NCBI RefSeq assembly: GCF_900143625.1
Contig: NZ_FRFF01000097.1
Location: 57,235-121,234 of the forward strand
Direction: 5' to 3'
Length of the DNA stretch: 64,000 nt
Source: Nocardiopsis sp. JB363
Lineage (GTDB): Bacteria; Actinomycetota; Actinomycetes; Streptosporangiales; Streptosporangiaceae
The notes under the pieces were generated by a model, which was not told the DNA's origin, ran no database searches, and saw nothing but the letters and a program-made list of their open reading frames with translations. Both the position numbers and the translations under genes were made by a program. This document shows positions 34,783 through 42,301 of the stretch, piece by piece; the first letter of the stretch is position 1, and the number at the start of each line of letters is the position of its first letter.

Positions 34783-34959
34783 TCAACCACGCTCACCAGA
34801 GCCTTCACGGTCGTCGAATCCTGTGACGATCTCGTTGATAGCGTCGGGTATTGACGAATTCACAATCGCTGAAGCGAGTCGGTCGAGGTCGTCACCGCTG
34901 AGCGGTCGGTCGGCCCACTCCTCAAGCTGCGATCGTGTGAGAGTGATGCTCTTTATCAT
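34783..34959 (-). CDS. 58-residue protein coupled to the methylase gene
   Basis: It starts at an ATG at 34959 in an ATGA overlap with the methylase stop and reads MIKSITLTRSQLEEWADRPL... to a TGA at 34783. It is helical and acidic, with the NSSIPDAINEIV segment likely forming a final helix. Coupling suggests a partner or regulator of the methylase. Confidence 0.65.
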   Translation of the reverse strand: MIKSITLTRSQLEEWADRPLSGDDLDRLASAIVNSSIPDAINEIVTGFDDREGSGERG

Positions 34960-35693
34960 TTCTCTTTCTCTGTCGGCGATGTCAGATCAGTGTCCGCGCT
35001 GGCATTGAGGTCGGACCGGCGTTGCAGTCGTGGGCCCCATCCGCCGAGGAGATGGTCGGGGGTCGGCCAAATACTGAAGACCTCGCGTGTGAGGGTGTCC
35101 TGGTGGCGGATGATCGCCGGGACGCCGAGCAGCGCCAGGTGGATGTAGATCATGTGGACGGCCTTCCGGGAGAGGTCCTCGGCCGTGACGTGCAGCTGGG
35201 TCTGGTGGTCGAGCCCGTGCGCGCCCATCTCTTCGGTCATGGCGACGATGAACCCGCCAGCCCCGCAGGCGGGCTCGTAGAGTTCGGCGAACCCGTGGGC
35301 GACCACCTGGTCGACGACGTCGCCGATGGTCATCGCGGCCATGAGCCGGGCGACGTCGTCTGGTGTGTAGACTTGGCCCAGGCGGTCGTTGCCGAGCTCG
35401 AGCTCCATGTAGAGGCGTCCGAGGACGTCACTGGGCTTGGCCTCCATCGCCAGCACGGTCAGTCCTATGGCGCGGGCGAAGCGGTCCAGCTCCTCTCGCG
35501 AGTACCGGTCGGCGATAGCGAGGTACCGCGCCTCCCGCTCGCCGCGCCCGCGGATATCGACGGCGTTGCGCAAGGTCAGCGCGGCCGTCTCGACGAAGTC
35601 GTCGAAAACCACGGGGAGGCTGCGGGGCCCGGCATTGGCGCGTAGTAACCCGACGATCTCTCGGCGATGGACCGCAGCTGTCGTCCTGGTCAT
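34956..35693 (-). CDS. N6-adenine DNA methylase-like protein
   Basis: It encodes 245 residues from an ATG at 35693. It has the N6 methylase sequence GQVYTPDDVARLM, a motif I LYEPACGAGGFIVAM that binds S-adenosylmethionine, and LSRKAVHMIYIHLALLGVPA. Where HsdM-like enzymes carry NPPF/Y, this one has no such motif and ends in IWPTPDHLLGGWG, as do methylase-like proteins of Gram-positive conjugative elements. Activity is therefore uncertain. It may protect the plasmid or act as a binding protein. Confidence 0.75.
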   Translation of the reverse strand: MTRTTAAVHRREIVGLLRANAGPRSLPVVFDDFVETAALTLRNAVDIRGRGEREARYLAIADRYSREELDRFARAIGLTVLAMEAKPSDVLGRLYMELELGNDRLGQVYTPDDVARLMAAMTIGDVVDQVVAHGFAELYEPACGAGGFIVAMTEEMGAHGLDHQTQLHVTAEDLSRKAVHMIYIHLALLGVPAIIRHQDTLTREVFSIWPTPDHLLGGWGPRLQRRSDLNASADTDLTSPTEKEK

Positions 35694-35723
35694 GGGGTGG
35701 GCGTCCTGTTCTGGGTAGAAGAC

Positions 35724-35763
35724 GCGAACGACCCGGCCGTTGGTGAGCAGCCGGGTCGTTCGC
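35724..35763 (-). terminator. 14-bp stem-loop before the methylase gene
   Basis: Arms 35724-35737 and 35750-35763 pair perfectly with a 12-base loop, in the leader of the methylase gene and 90 bases after the upstream stop at 35852. It could terminate the upstream gene or attenuate the methylase. Confidence 0.65.
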
Positions 35764-35851
35764 AGGGAATTCGGTGTCGGGGTCGGGGGCGTCACCTCCT
35801 GCCGAATGAGCAGGGCGAGCACCGCATCGAGGACGACCAGCCTGCTCGTGG

Positions 35852-36089
35852 TCAGCTCAGCCCAGCACTCACCGTTGTCGGCGCGGGCCGGCCGTCACAT
35901 AACAGGAAGGCGAGTTCGGCTTCATTACATGCCAAGCCGTCTGCACCCTTACCGCTGACGCAGTCCTCGAAAAGGTGATCGAAGTAGGTCTCTTCCCAGG
36001 CGAGGCAGACGGGCCGTCGTTCCGGTTTCGGAACCCGGCAGTTCGTCTTCCGCAGCACCTATCCGATCATCCATCAGTTCGAAAGTCAT
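35852..36089 (-). pseudogene. Small gene with one frameshift
   Basis: It starts at an ATG at 36089 with CAGGAG upstream (MTFELMDDRIGAAEDELPGS) and continues in another frame as VCLAWEETYFDHLFEDCVSG... to a TGA at 35852. The shift lies near 36005-36020. If corrected it would encode about 79 residues. The function is unknown. Confidence 0.5.
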
Positions 36090-36099
36090 TGTCCGCTCC

Positions 36100-36435
36100 T
36101 GCCTCGGAATATGTCTTTTCAAATTTCCATGGCCCGCCCTACCGCAGCCCTCACATCGTCGAAAACGCTATACTCGATATCCCACCGGCATGGCCTTGGG
36201 CCCGAGCGGCGATCTCCCAGCCGTGATCCGCATCACTTATAAGGATGCTTCGATTCCGCCGATGCCCCTTAATATGACATTGGTGGATTTCAGTTTATTA
36301 CCCCAAGGAGCGACGCGCCGAATATACGCAACCCGAGGATCTACGAAATGGTTCCTATAGCCTGGGATTTCGAGAAGGATCTTGGCACTCTACTACAGGG
36401 ATCGAATTTCGGGAATCGAGCCCAACAGCAGGACA
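36100..36435 (-). pseudogene. Decayed lower-GC reading frames
   Basis: Three consecutive minus-strand pieces look coding: PGYRNHFVDPRVAYIRRVAP, then ISDADHGWEIAARAQG, then WDIEYSVFDDVRAAVGRAME. They lie in different frames and cannot be joined without two shifts. Base composition is visibly lower in GC than the flanks, suggesting recent transfer followed by decay. Confidence 0.4.
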
Positions 36436-36678
36436 TCAATCCCCTATGGGGAACTTGATTTTCGCTTTCTTGACAGTCTGCGGTGAAACGGTTTCCAGAA
36501 AATCCAGTATTTCACACAGCACATGAGCCCACACGGCGCACCGGATACCAGCATGCGCCGACACCGGGGGAGCACTCGAACGAATTTTTATGCTCTCAGT
36601 GGCACTACATTCGATGTGCTCGAATAACCCGAAAGTAAGCACACCGGCATTGCAGTCCGCGGCCCTCAAACTTGACAC
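36436..36678 (-). CDS. Small low-GC hypothetical protein
   Basis: It encodes 80 residues from a GTG at 36678, with GGAAG upstream. Codon use is less GC-biased than its neighbours. Four Cys residues are spread through the sequence. The basic end (TVKKAKIKFP) is notable. It is probably a recently acquired gene. Confidence 0.5.
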   Translation of the reverse strand: MSSLRAADCNAGVLTFGLFEHIECSATESIKIRSSAPPVSAHAGIRCAVWAHVLCEILDFLETVSPQTVKKAKIKFPIGD

Positions 36679-36881
36679 TTTCGGGATCTTCCACGGAGAA
36701 CGCCGTCACCTGCCCTGAGTCGTGCTGCTACTGGGATCAACGCTCCCGAAGACCTTAACCGAGCCAATCAGCTAAGTCCCTACCCCTACTCCGGTACGTT
36801 ACGACTCTTCGAACACAGGTGAAGGTACGCGACGTTGCCCGTACCAACAGCACGGCTGGAGGATCATGTGGGACTTGTGTC

Positions 36882-37196
36882 CTACCAGGTCAGCGTACGT
36901 CCGTCCGTGATCACGATCTTCTCAGGGTCGTGGCTGAAGGCGGAGGCCATCGTCGCCCGAATGCCCGAGGTTCCGCCGAGGCCGTCGAATGCTTCGCTGT
37001 GCATCACCAGGGTGACGGGGTTCTTCCCACCGGACTTGGTCATGTCCACCAGGACTGTGGTGCTCACGTCGAGCACCCGCTTCGTGTAAGGGCATGTGAT
37101 GTTTTTCATCACTGCGTGTCGCAGGATCTCCTGCCGAACAGCGGTCTCCGGATCGACGCCACCTGCCAGCGCGGCGGCAATGGGGTCCTTGTCCAT
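36882..37196 (-). CDS. Hypothetical alpha/beta protein
   Basis: It encodes 104 residues from an ATG at 37196 with GAGGAG upstream. One helical and one strand-rich half (CPYTKRVLDVSTTVLVDMTK). A CPYT motif near the middle is reminiscent of thiol-active loops, but nothing else supports that. It is last in a three-gene operon. Confidence 0.65.
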   Translation of the reverse strand: MDKDPIAAALAGGVDPETAVRQEILRHAVMKNITCPYTKRVLDVSTTVLVDMTKSGGKNPVTLVMHSEAFDGLGGTSGIRATMASAFSHDPEKIVITDGRTLTW

Positions 37197-37215
37197 ATTC
37201 ACTCCTCGAAGCACA

Positions 37216-37293
37216 TCAGGATGGACTGTCCACCCACAGCGAGACCCCCGCCGTACCGGAATACTCGGGGGACCACTGTGGCACAGGCAGCAT
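37216..37293 (-). CDS. 25-residue coupled peptide
   Basis: It starts in a TAATG overlap with the upstream stop and reads MLPVPQWSPEYSGTAGVSLW to a TGA at 37216. Its only support is the overlap and its fit between two genes. Confidence 0.35.
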   Translation of the reverse strand: MLPVPQWSPEYSGTAGVSLWVDSPS

Positions 37294-38018
37294 TAGACGC
37301 CGGGAAGCGTTTCCTGCCCCGGAATTGGCGGTTCGGGAACATGGTGGACGGAAGCGTCCCGGACGAGACCACAAACATCGCACGGGTCTTCGGGGTGTTC
37401 TTCGTCCGCAAACCATGGGTGTTTGCGCGACGCTTCAACACGTGCGGACGTTTCCTCAAGCAATTCGTAGGACAGTTCGTCGAGTCCATGCACGCCGTAC
37501 ACCGTCGCGAGATAATCCTGGACCTCTTCGACGATCTCGGAGCGCACCTCGGAGCGGAGGTGCTCCATGTAGTCCTCCCGCTCCAGCACAGCGAGGTCGT
37601 CTTCGTCAATGATTCTGCACTCTTCGAGTGTCTCGACCCATTTCATAACGGCCATGGCGAGCTGCGTGTGGCCCGGGTCCACCATGATGTTCTCGGTCCA
37701 CCCGACCGCCCAATGACGCGACATCTGGGTATCCACGTGGTACGGAGCGATCTCTTCCAGTTTGCGCTTGATCACGCGGAAATTTGACCGGGTGAGCGCA
37801 TCCGCGTCACGCGACGTCGAGAAGGGCGTGATCGCAAGCGATGTCCATTCCCTGAAAACCCGCTGATATTCCAGGTCGCGCCAGATGTCCCAGCCGAAAT
37901 CCGGTTGGCGGTGGTACGCCACCGTGGCGTCCAGGAGTTTCCGGCCGATCTTGGTTCTGACACCCTTGTACAGCTCCTCGTACCCGGTCGGGACCTCATG
38001 CTTGACCATGACGGGCAC
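37293..38018 (-). CDS. Hypothetical helical protein
   Basis: It encodes 241 residues from a GTG at 38018 with GGAGGAAG upstream, ending with TAA. It is almost entirely helical, with an acidic repeat (REDYMEHLRSEVRSEIVEEV) and a C-terminal CDVCGL pair. Codon use is slightly less GC-rich than the replication genes, like the island to its left. No family is recognised. Confidence 0.7.
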   Translation of the reverse strand: MPVMVKHEVPTGYEELYKGVRTKIGRKLLDATVAYHRQPDFGWDIWRDLEYQRVFREWTSLAITPFSTSRDADALTRSNFRVIKRKLEEIAPYHVDTQMSRHWAVGWTENIMVDPGHTQLAMAVMKWVETLEECRIIDEDDLAVLEREDYMEHLRSEVRSEIVEEVQDYLATVYGVHGLDELSYELLEETSARVEASRKHPWFADEEHPEDPCDVCGLVRDASVHHVPEPPIPGQETLPGV

Positions 38019-38167
38019 ACCTTCCTCCTGCGTGACGAGTAGTGAACGTTGTGGGAAGCGAAGCGGTGCCCGCTGTGGTCTCCCTGTGGAACCCGGGCCG
38101 GCTCGGCCGGCCAGAACCCCCGCTCCCGACCGCCTGTGGCGGAGATCGGAGCCAGAGACCGGGACCG

Positions 38168-38189
38168 GACCGGCTCGCAGAAGCCGGTC
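38168..38189 (-). terminator. 8-bp stem-loop after the SNF2-like gene
   Basis: Arms 38168-38175 and 38182-38189 pair perfectly with a 6-base loop, 37 bases past the stop at 38226. The rest of 38020-38225 has no gene. Confidence 0.6.
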
Positions 38190-38225
38190 GAACTGCGGAC
38201 CGCGCCCGTCGTTTTGACACCCCGT

Positions 38226-40166
38226 TCACGCGGGGGCGAGGGCCCAGATGTCGTCAGCGAGCTCGTCGCTGAGAGCGGCGAGCTTCGGGTCGTCGCGGTG
38301 CTGTATCGACACCGCGTCGAGCAAGGTGTCCTGGGTGTGCTGCTTCTCCCTCAGGACACCGGGCACCCGTTCGTCATGAGTGCCCTTGGTCAGCAGCCGG
38401 TAGATGATCACCGGCCGTGTCTGTCCGGGGCGGTCGAGGCGCTTGTTCATCTGCAGGTAGTGCTCGAGGTTGAACGGGACGGTGTACCAGATGAGGGTGT
38501 GGCCGCCGTCCTGCAGATTGAGCCCGTGGCCGGCCGAAGCCGGGTGGACGAGCATCACCTCAACTCGACCGGCGTTCCACCGTCGGGTCATCGTCCGCGA
38601 GCCGTCGAACTCCTCGGCGGCGATTCCGGCTTTGGTCAACCTGGCCAGCAGCTGCTCCTTGTCGGAGCGGAAGTTGTAGGCCAGCAGCACCGGGGAGTCG
38701 CCGTTGTTGCGGATGAGGTATTCGGCCATCTCGGCCTTGGCGGTGTGGACGACCTCGTAGCGGCCTTTGGTCGACGGATCGTCCGGGTCGGAGGTGTAAA
38801 GCGTGCCGCTGGCGTACTGCAGCAGTTTGCTCGTCAGCACGGCCTCGTTCTGAGCCACGACCGTGGTCACCAGGGGCACGTGGTTGGCGTCGAGGAAGCG
38901 CTGCAGGTGGCCCTGGTACGCGTCCTCGTGGTCGTCGCCCGTCAGCCCTGCCAGCTCGACGGCCACCGTCTGGGCCTCGGCAGCGGACGTGGCCAGCCAC
39001 TGGTCGAAGGCCTCGTGCGCGAGGGGCACCAGGTTTTGGCTGACGACGTCGAGGACGAGCTCTCTCTTGAAGGACTTGTAGTCATCCATCAGGTCCGGCG
39101 CGAGCCTGATGGTCACGTCCTCGACCGTGCGGCCGGGAAGATTCAACTCGGTGTTCTTTGCGCTCATTACCAGATGCCCGATGGCCCGGTGAATCTCGTC
39201 TTCGGCCTCGGGGTTGGGCACCCACTTGGCCGGGGTGTTCGTGCCGGGGACCATCTTCGGGGTGAACCAGCGGTCGCGGAAGGCGGTGATGTTGTGCCCG
39301 AGAGTCTCACCGCCGTCGAGAAGGTACATCTGTGACCACAGGCCCTCGAGCCCGTTGGCCGCGGGTGTGCCCGTGAGCTCGATGAAGCGGTCGACGGTGG
39401 GACGGATGGCCTTGAGCGCCTGGAACCGCTTGGAGGAGTGGGACTTGAACCCCTGTGATTCGTCGATGATCACGGTGCGGAACGGCCAGGTGGGCCCGGC
39501 CTCGTCGAACAGCATCTGATCGACGAGGCCGAAGCGGCACTGCCGACAGCCCTCGCCTGAGCAGGATCGGCACTCGACGGCCTCTCGCACCAGTCGGGAG
39601 GCCTTGACCAGCTCCTTGATCCAGGCGGCGACACGGGCCTTGGCCGCCGGCTTCTCGCCGTGCTCGACGGCTGCGGCCCTCACGGCCGAGACGAGTTCAT
39701 CCTGCTTCAGCGGTCCCAGCGCGCGGCCCAGGTCGAGCACGCCCTGCGCCTCGGAGGAGACCGGCACGGAGTCGGCTGTGTCAGGGGCGGCGACGAGCAC
39801 CCGGGGTGATTGGGACGGCTGGGTGAGCATCTCCTGGTTGATGAAGTACATCGACGGGGGGTCGGTGGAGATCTCGGCGAAGCGGGCGAGCCGCTCGTCC
39901 TTGCTCAGCTGCAGATCGTTGTCGTCAACGATGAGGGAGCGGGTGCGGATAGGCATCTGCCACTTCTCGATCTCTTCGATCCAGGTCGACCGAGCGATCG
40001 CCACGGGCGCGACGACGAGGATGTGGCCAACGGGCCGAAGCTGCATGAGCGCGACCAGGGTCGATAGCGTCTTGCCCCCACCCATGTCCACCCAGACTCC
40101 GCAGTGCGGGCGGCTGGTGATGAAGTCAACCGTCTGCTGCTGATGCGGTTTGAGCGCGATGGCCAT
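38226..40166 (-). CDS. SNF2-family DNA helicase/translocase
   Basis: It encodes 646 residues from an ATG at 40166 with AAAGGAGG upstream. Motif I is VDMGGGKT (about residue 30), motif II is VIIDESQG, motif III is ELTGTPAANG, and the C-terminal half carries ASAGHGLNLQ, NKRLDRPGQTRPVIIY as motifs V and VI. A four-Cys insert (CRSCSGEGCRQC) lies near residue 200. Phage and plasmid SNF2 proteins often work with a VRR-NUC nuclease, which is encoded 1.3 kb upstream here. A role in replication or repair of the element is likely. Confidence 0.9.
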   Translation of the reverse strand: MAIALKPHQQQTVDFITSRPHCGVWVDMGGGKTLSTLVALMQLRPVGHILVVAPVAIARSTWIEEIEKWQMPIRTRSLIVDDNDLQLSKDERLARFAEISTDPPSMYFINQEMLTQPSQSPRVLVAAPDTADSVPVSSEAQGVLDLGRALGPLKQDELVSAVRAAAVEHGEKPAAKARVAAWIKELVKASRLVREAVECRSCSGEGCRQCRFGLVDQMLFDEAGPTWPFRTVIIDESQGFKSHSSKRFQALKAIRPTVDRFIELTGTPAANGLEGLWSQMYLLDGGETLGHNITAFRDRWFTPKMVPGTNTPAKWVPNPEAEDEIHRAIGHLVMSAKNTELNLPGRTVEDVTIRLAPDLMDDYKSFKRELVLDVVSQNLVPLAHEAFDQWLATSAAEAQTVAVELAGLTGDDHEDAYQGHLQRFLDANHVPLVTTVVAQNEAVLTSKLLQYASGTLYTSDPDDPSTKGRYEVVHTAKAEMAEYLIRNNGDSPVLLAYNFRSDKEQLLARLTKAGIAAEEFDGSRTMTRRWNAGRVEVMLVHPASAGHGLNLQDGGHTLIWYTVPFNLEHYLQMNKRLDRPGQTRPVIIYRLLTKGTHDERVPGVLREKQHTQDTLLDAVSIQHRDDPKLAALSDELADDIWALAPA

Positions 40167-40296
40167 GGTCGGCCTCCTTTCGTGGTGCGGTGGGTGCTTG
40201 GGCCTCGTCGAGGGCGACGAATGAGGCCGACTCGGCGAGGAGTTGGGCGTTGGTTTCGCCGCGGTTCAACGGTGTGATTGGCGGGAACAGACTCAC
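40126..40296 (-). CDS. 56-residue protein overlapping helicase start
   Basis: It starts at a GTG at 40296 and reads VSLFPPITPLNRGETNAQLL... to a TGA at 40126, overlapping the helicase gene by 41 bases. Codon use is good up to the overlap. The ribosome site is weak. The function is unknown. Confidence 0.5.
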   Translation of the reverse strand: MSLFPPITPLNRGETNAQLLAESASFVALDEAQAPTAPRKEADHGHRAQTASAADG

Positions 40297-40304
40297 TCGC
40301 TACT

Positions 40305-40394
40305 TCAGAATCTGCGATGGAAACCTGCAGGACCATCGGCTTCGGCGATGCCGACCAACCTTTCGGCGAAGAGGCTCTCCTGGGTGGCCCGCAC
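40305..40394 (-). CDS. 29-residue possible peptide
   Basis: A frame from a GTG at 40394 (VRATQESLFAERLVGIAEAD...) ends at 40305, just before the next start. It has window-like codon use but no visible ribosome site. Confidence 0.3.
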   Translation of the reverse strand: MRATQESLFAERLVGIAEADGPAGFHRRF

Positions 40395-40411
40395 ACGAAT
40401 CGATCGGGCCG

Positions 40412-41317
40412 TTACGCCTCGAAGGCCTCCTTGACCAGGGCCAGCCGGGCTTTGGTCTCACCGAGCTCTTTTTCGGTCTCGGCACAGCGCTCCTCGGCGG
40501 CGACGGCACGGCGCTCTTGTCTGATCGCCTCGTCGGATAGTGCTTCCTTCTCGGCCTTGAGGACTTGGACGCGTGGGTCCTCCCCGAGGAGCGAGCGGAT
40601 CCGGTCGAGGATCTCGGCGGCATCGACGTCAGGGGAGAGGGCTTGTTGGTCATCGGTCCTCTCCGTCTGGTTCGGCTCGGCCGGAGAGGGCACGTCGAGA
40701 CCGGCGCGCAGCAGCTTGCTCGGCGTCGCGCGGTAGCGCCCGTCTTTGTCACGGCCCCCGGCGGCTCGCAGCCGGTTGCGCACGGTCTTGCCGGTCACCG
40801 AATTGGCTTCGGCGACGGCGGTCACGGGGTAGACCACCTCCTCGGTTTCTTCAGCGGGCGTCTCGACCGGTGTCGGAGCGGACTCGGGCAGCAGGGAGAA
40901 TAACGGCGATCCGTCCGGAGCGGGCACGACTTCAATCTTGTCCTTAGGGCTCAGTTCGCCGTTGGTGTCCATCCAGTTGGAGAAGGTCATCCCGTAGCGA
41001 TCGAGGGCCTCGACGACGGTGATCGGCGAGGTGGGGTTGGCTGGCGCGGGCGCCGCCTCCGGCTGGGTCGTGTGCCCCTCGAGGAATCTTTTGAGATCGG
41101 CGGCGGCGTTCTGGGCCGAGCGGTTGAGGGAGACCGAGTTGGGCGGCACCGACGTGGTCTGGCCGGCGCTGTTGTGCAGGATGGCGTGTCCGTTGGACGA
41201 GACGCGCCCGGTGCAGCCGGCGTCCATCGCGGCGAGGACGAGGTCTGTGGACCTTTGGTCAAAGGCCCTGAGGTCGCGGTGGGTGAGCTGGCCGAATTTG
41301 GTCCGCTTCTTCGCCAT
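40412..41317 (-). CDS. HicA-like N-domain with coiled-coil tail
   Basis: It encodes 301 residues from an ATG at 41317. The first 75 residues (AGCTGRVSSNGHAILHNSAG, then SLNRSAQNAAADLKRFL) follow the small dsRBD-like pattern of HicA-type domains with a conserved Gly-His. A helix-turn-helix-like piece lies near 165-200 (AVAEANSVTGKTVRNRLRAA). The last 90 residues are a strong coiled coil. It probably binds nucleic acid. It is coupled to the upstream peptide by a TGATG overlap. Confidence 0.6.
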   Translation of the reverse strand: MAKKRTKFGQLTHRDLRAFDQRSTDLVLAAMDAGCTGRVSSNGHAILHNSAGQTTSVPPNSVSLNRSAQNAAADLKRFLEGHTTQPEAAPAPANPTSPITVVEALDRYGMTFSNWMDTNGELSPKDKIEVVPAPDGSPLFSLLPESAPTPVETPAEETEEVVYPVTAVAEANSVTGKTVRNRLRAAGGRDKDGRYRATPSKLLRAGLDVPSPAEPNQTERTDDQQALSPDVDAAEILDRIRSLLGEDPRVQVLKAEKEALSDEAIRQERRAVAAEERCAETEKELGETKARLALVKEAFEA

Positions 41318-41409
41318 CAGAGCCCACCGTCCTTGCGAGCGGCGATCGTGCACTCGGTGGAGGGGTCTTTGGTCAGGTGGAACCGTGCGACAAGTGATGG
41401 TGTTGTCAT
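41317..41409 (-). CDS. 30-residue coupled peptide
   Basis: It starts at an ATG at 41409 and reads MTTPSLVARFHLTKDPSTEC... to a TGA that overlaps the next ATG (TGATG). The precise overlap supports translation. The function is unknown. Confidence 0.5.
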   Translation of the reverse strand: MTTPSLVARFHLTKDPSTECTIAARKDGGL

Positions 41410-41439
41410 GGGGGGTGTTGATCCTTGGGAACTGGGTGG

Positions 41440-41760
41440 TCAGTCGGCGGCGAGCTCGGCAACGAGGGCGTCGACGGCCGATCGGCTGTCGACGACGTAG
41501 ACGGCCGCGCCAGCGCGGAGCATCTTGGCTCTGATCGCCTGCTGGAGGCGGCGGAGGCGCCCGCCGGGGCGCTTGACCTCGACGAAGACCGTGGCCCAAG
41601 GGGTGATGACAACGCGATCGGGCACTCCTGCCCTGCCGGGGCTGGTGAACTTCCAACAGAGGAAGCCGACGGTCCTGCAGTTCTCGAGTAGGTACGCCTC
41701 GATCTCGTTCTCGATGGTGCCGGCGTCGGTCGCCGACGCTGCGCGGTCTGCGATGGTCAT
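41440..41760 (-). CDS. VRR-NUC-domain nuclease
   Basis: It encodes 106 residues from an ATG at 41760 with GGGGAG upstream. The PD-(D/E)xK core is clear: an N-terminal Glu in NEIEAYL, GVPDRVVI, then VFVEVKRPGG with the catalytic E-V-K, and RRLQQAIRAKMLRAGAAVYV. Stand-alone VRR-NUC proteins of viruses and plasmids are structure-specific nucleases, for example at Holliday junctions or flaps. It is encoded beside an SNF2 helicase, a recurring pairing. Confidence 0.9.
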   Translation of the reverse strand: MTIADRAASATDAGTIENEIEAYLLENCRTVGFLCWKFTSPGRAGVPDRVVITPWATVFVEVKRPGGRLRRLQQAIRAKMLRAGAAVYVVDSRSAVDALVAELAAD

Positions 41761-41816
41761 GGGCTCCCCTGTCGCCGTTCGTATTTTCCGTGAAGCGTGT
41801 GGTCGGTGGCCACGTC

Positions 41817-42121
41817 TCAGACGGCGGCCATCCAGCGCTTGGCCGAATTGGCGAAGGTCGAAACGACCCTCTCGTTGTCCTTCTTGACCAGGTCGGCCGC
41901 GGCGAGCTCCTTGAGCCGGGTGTGGATGCCCGATTCGGAGGCCCTCGGAGTGTCGGGTCAGTGACGACGAGGTGGTGGTACTGGTCGATGAGCGGGCCGT
42001 GCTCGCGCAGCAGTTCGAGGACGACGGGACGGACCGTCGAGCGGCCGAGGACGGCTTTCTCTACGGCGGCCCACGAGGTGTCGGGGTCACCTGCTCGCAC
42101 AGGCAGTGTGGACTGGGGCAT
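41817..42121 (-). pseudogene. Winged-helix-type small protein with frameshift
   Basis: It starts at an ATG at 42121 (MPQSTLPVRAGDPDTSWAAV) and continues in another frame as ASESGIHTRLKELAAADLVK... to a TGA at 41817. The order DPxTSWxAA, LLREHGPLID, SESGIxxRLxEL matches a common phage/plasmid family with a winged-helix-like fold. The break lies near 41.94 kb. One missing base would restore about 101 residues. Confidence 0.6.
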
Positions 42122-42301
42122 GATTCAAGCCTTTCGGCAATTACCATTCAATGTCAATACATCTTTGGTTCTACTCGATTATTAGATGATTCGGCTGTGA
42201 GTGGGTTGCTTCGGTAATAGTCGTGCCGATGACGAGGACGGCCCTCGCCGACGACGACGGATCGCTAGCGGGGCTTACGGCGGCCACAGGGAAAGGGCGC
42301 G
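42122..42301. other. AT-rich gap downstream of polB
   Basis: This holds an AT-rich patch (42138-42195) that probably contains the promoter of the 42121 gene. A TTGACA-like hexamer is present but no well-spaced -10 is evident. No gene is seen. Confidence 0.4.

Noticed and set aside
36274..36489. Plus-strand frame MTLVDFSLLPQ... with a TAG in the middle
   Set aside because: It overlaps better minus-strand coding evidence and has no ribosome site.
40412..42121. Single 569-codon gene from 42121 to 40412
   Set aside because: The frame joins parts of three genes; VRR-NUC and the 301-residue gene have their own starts and ribosome sites in between.
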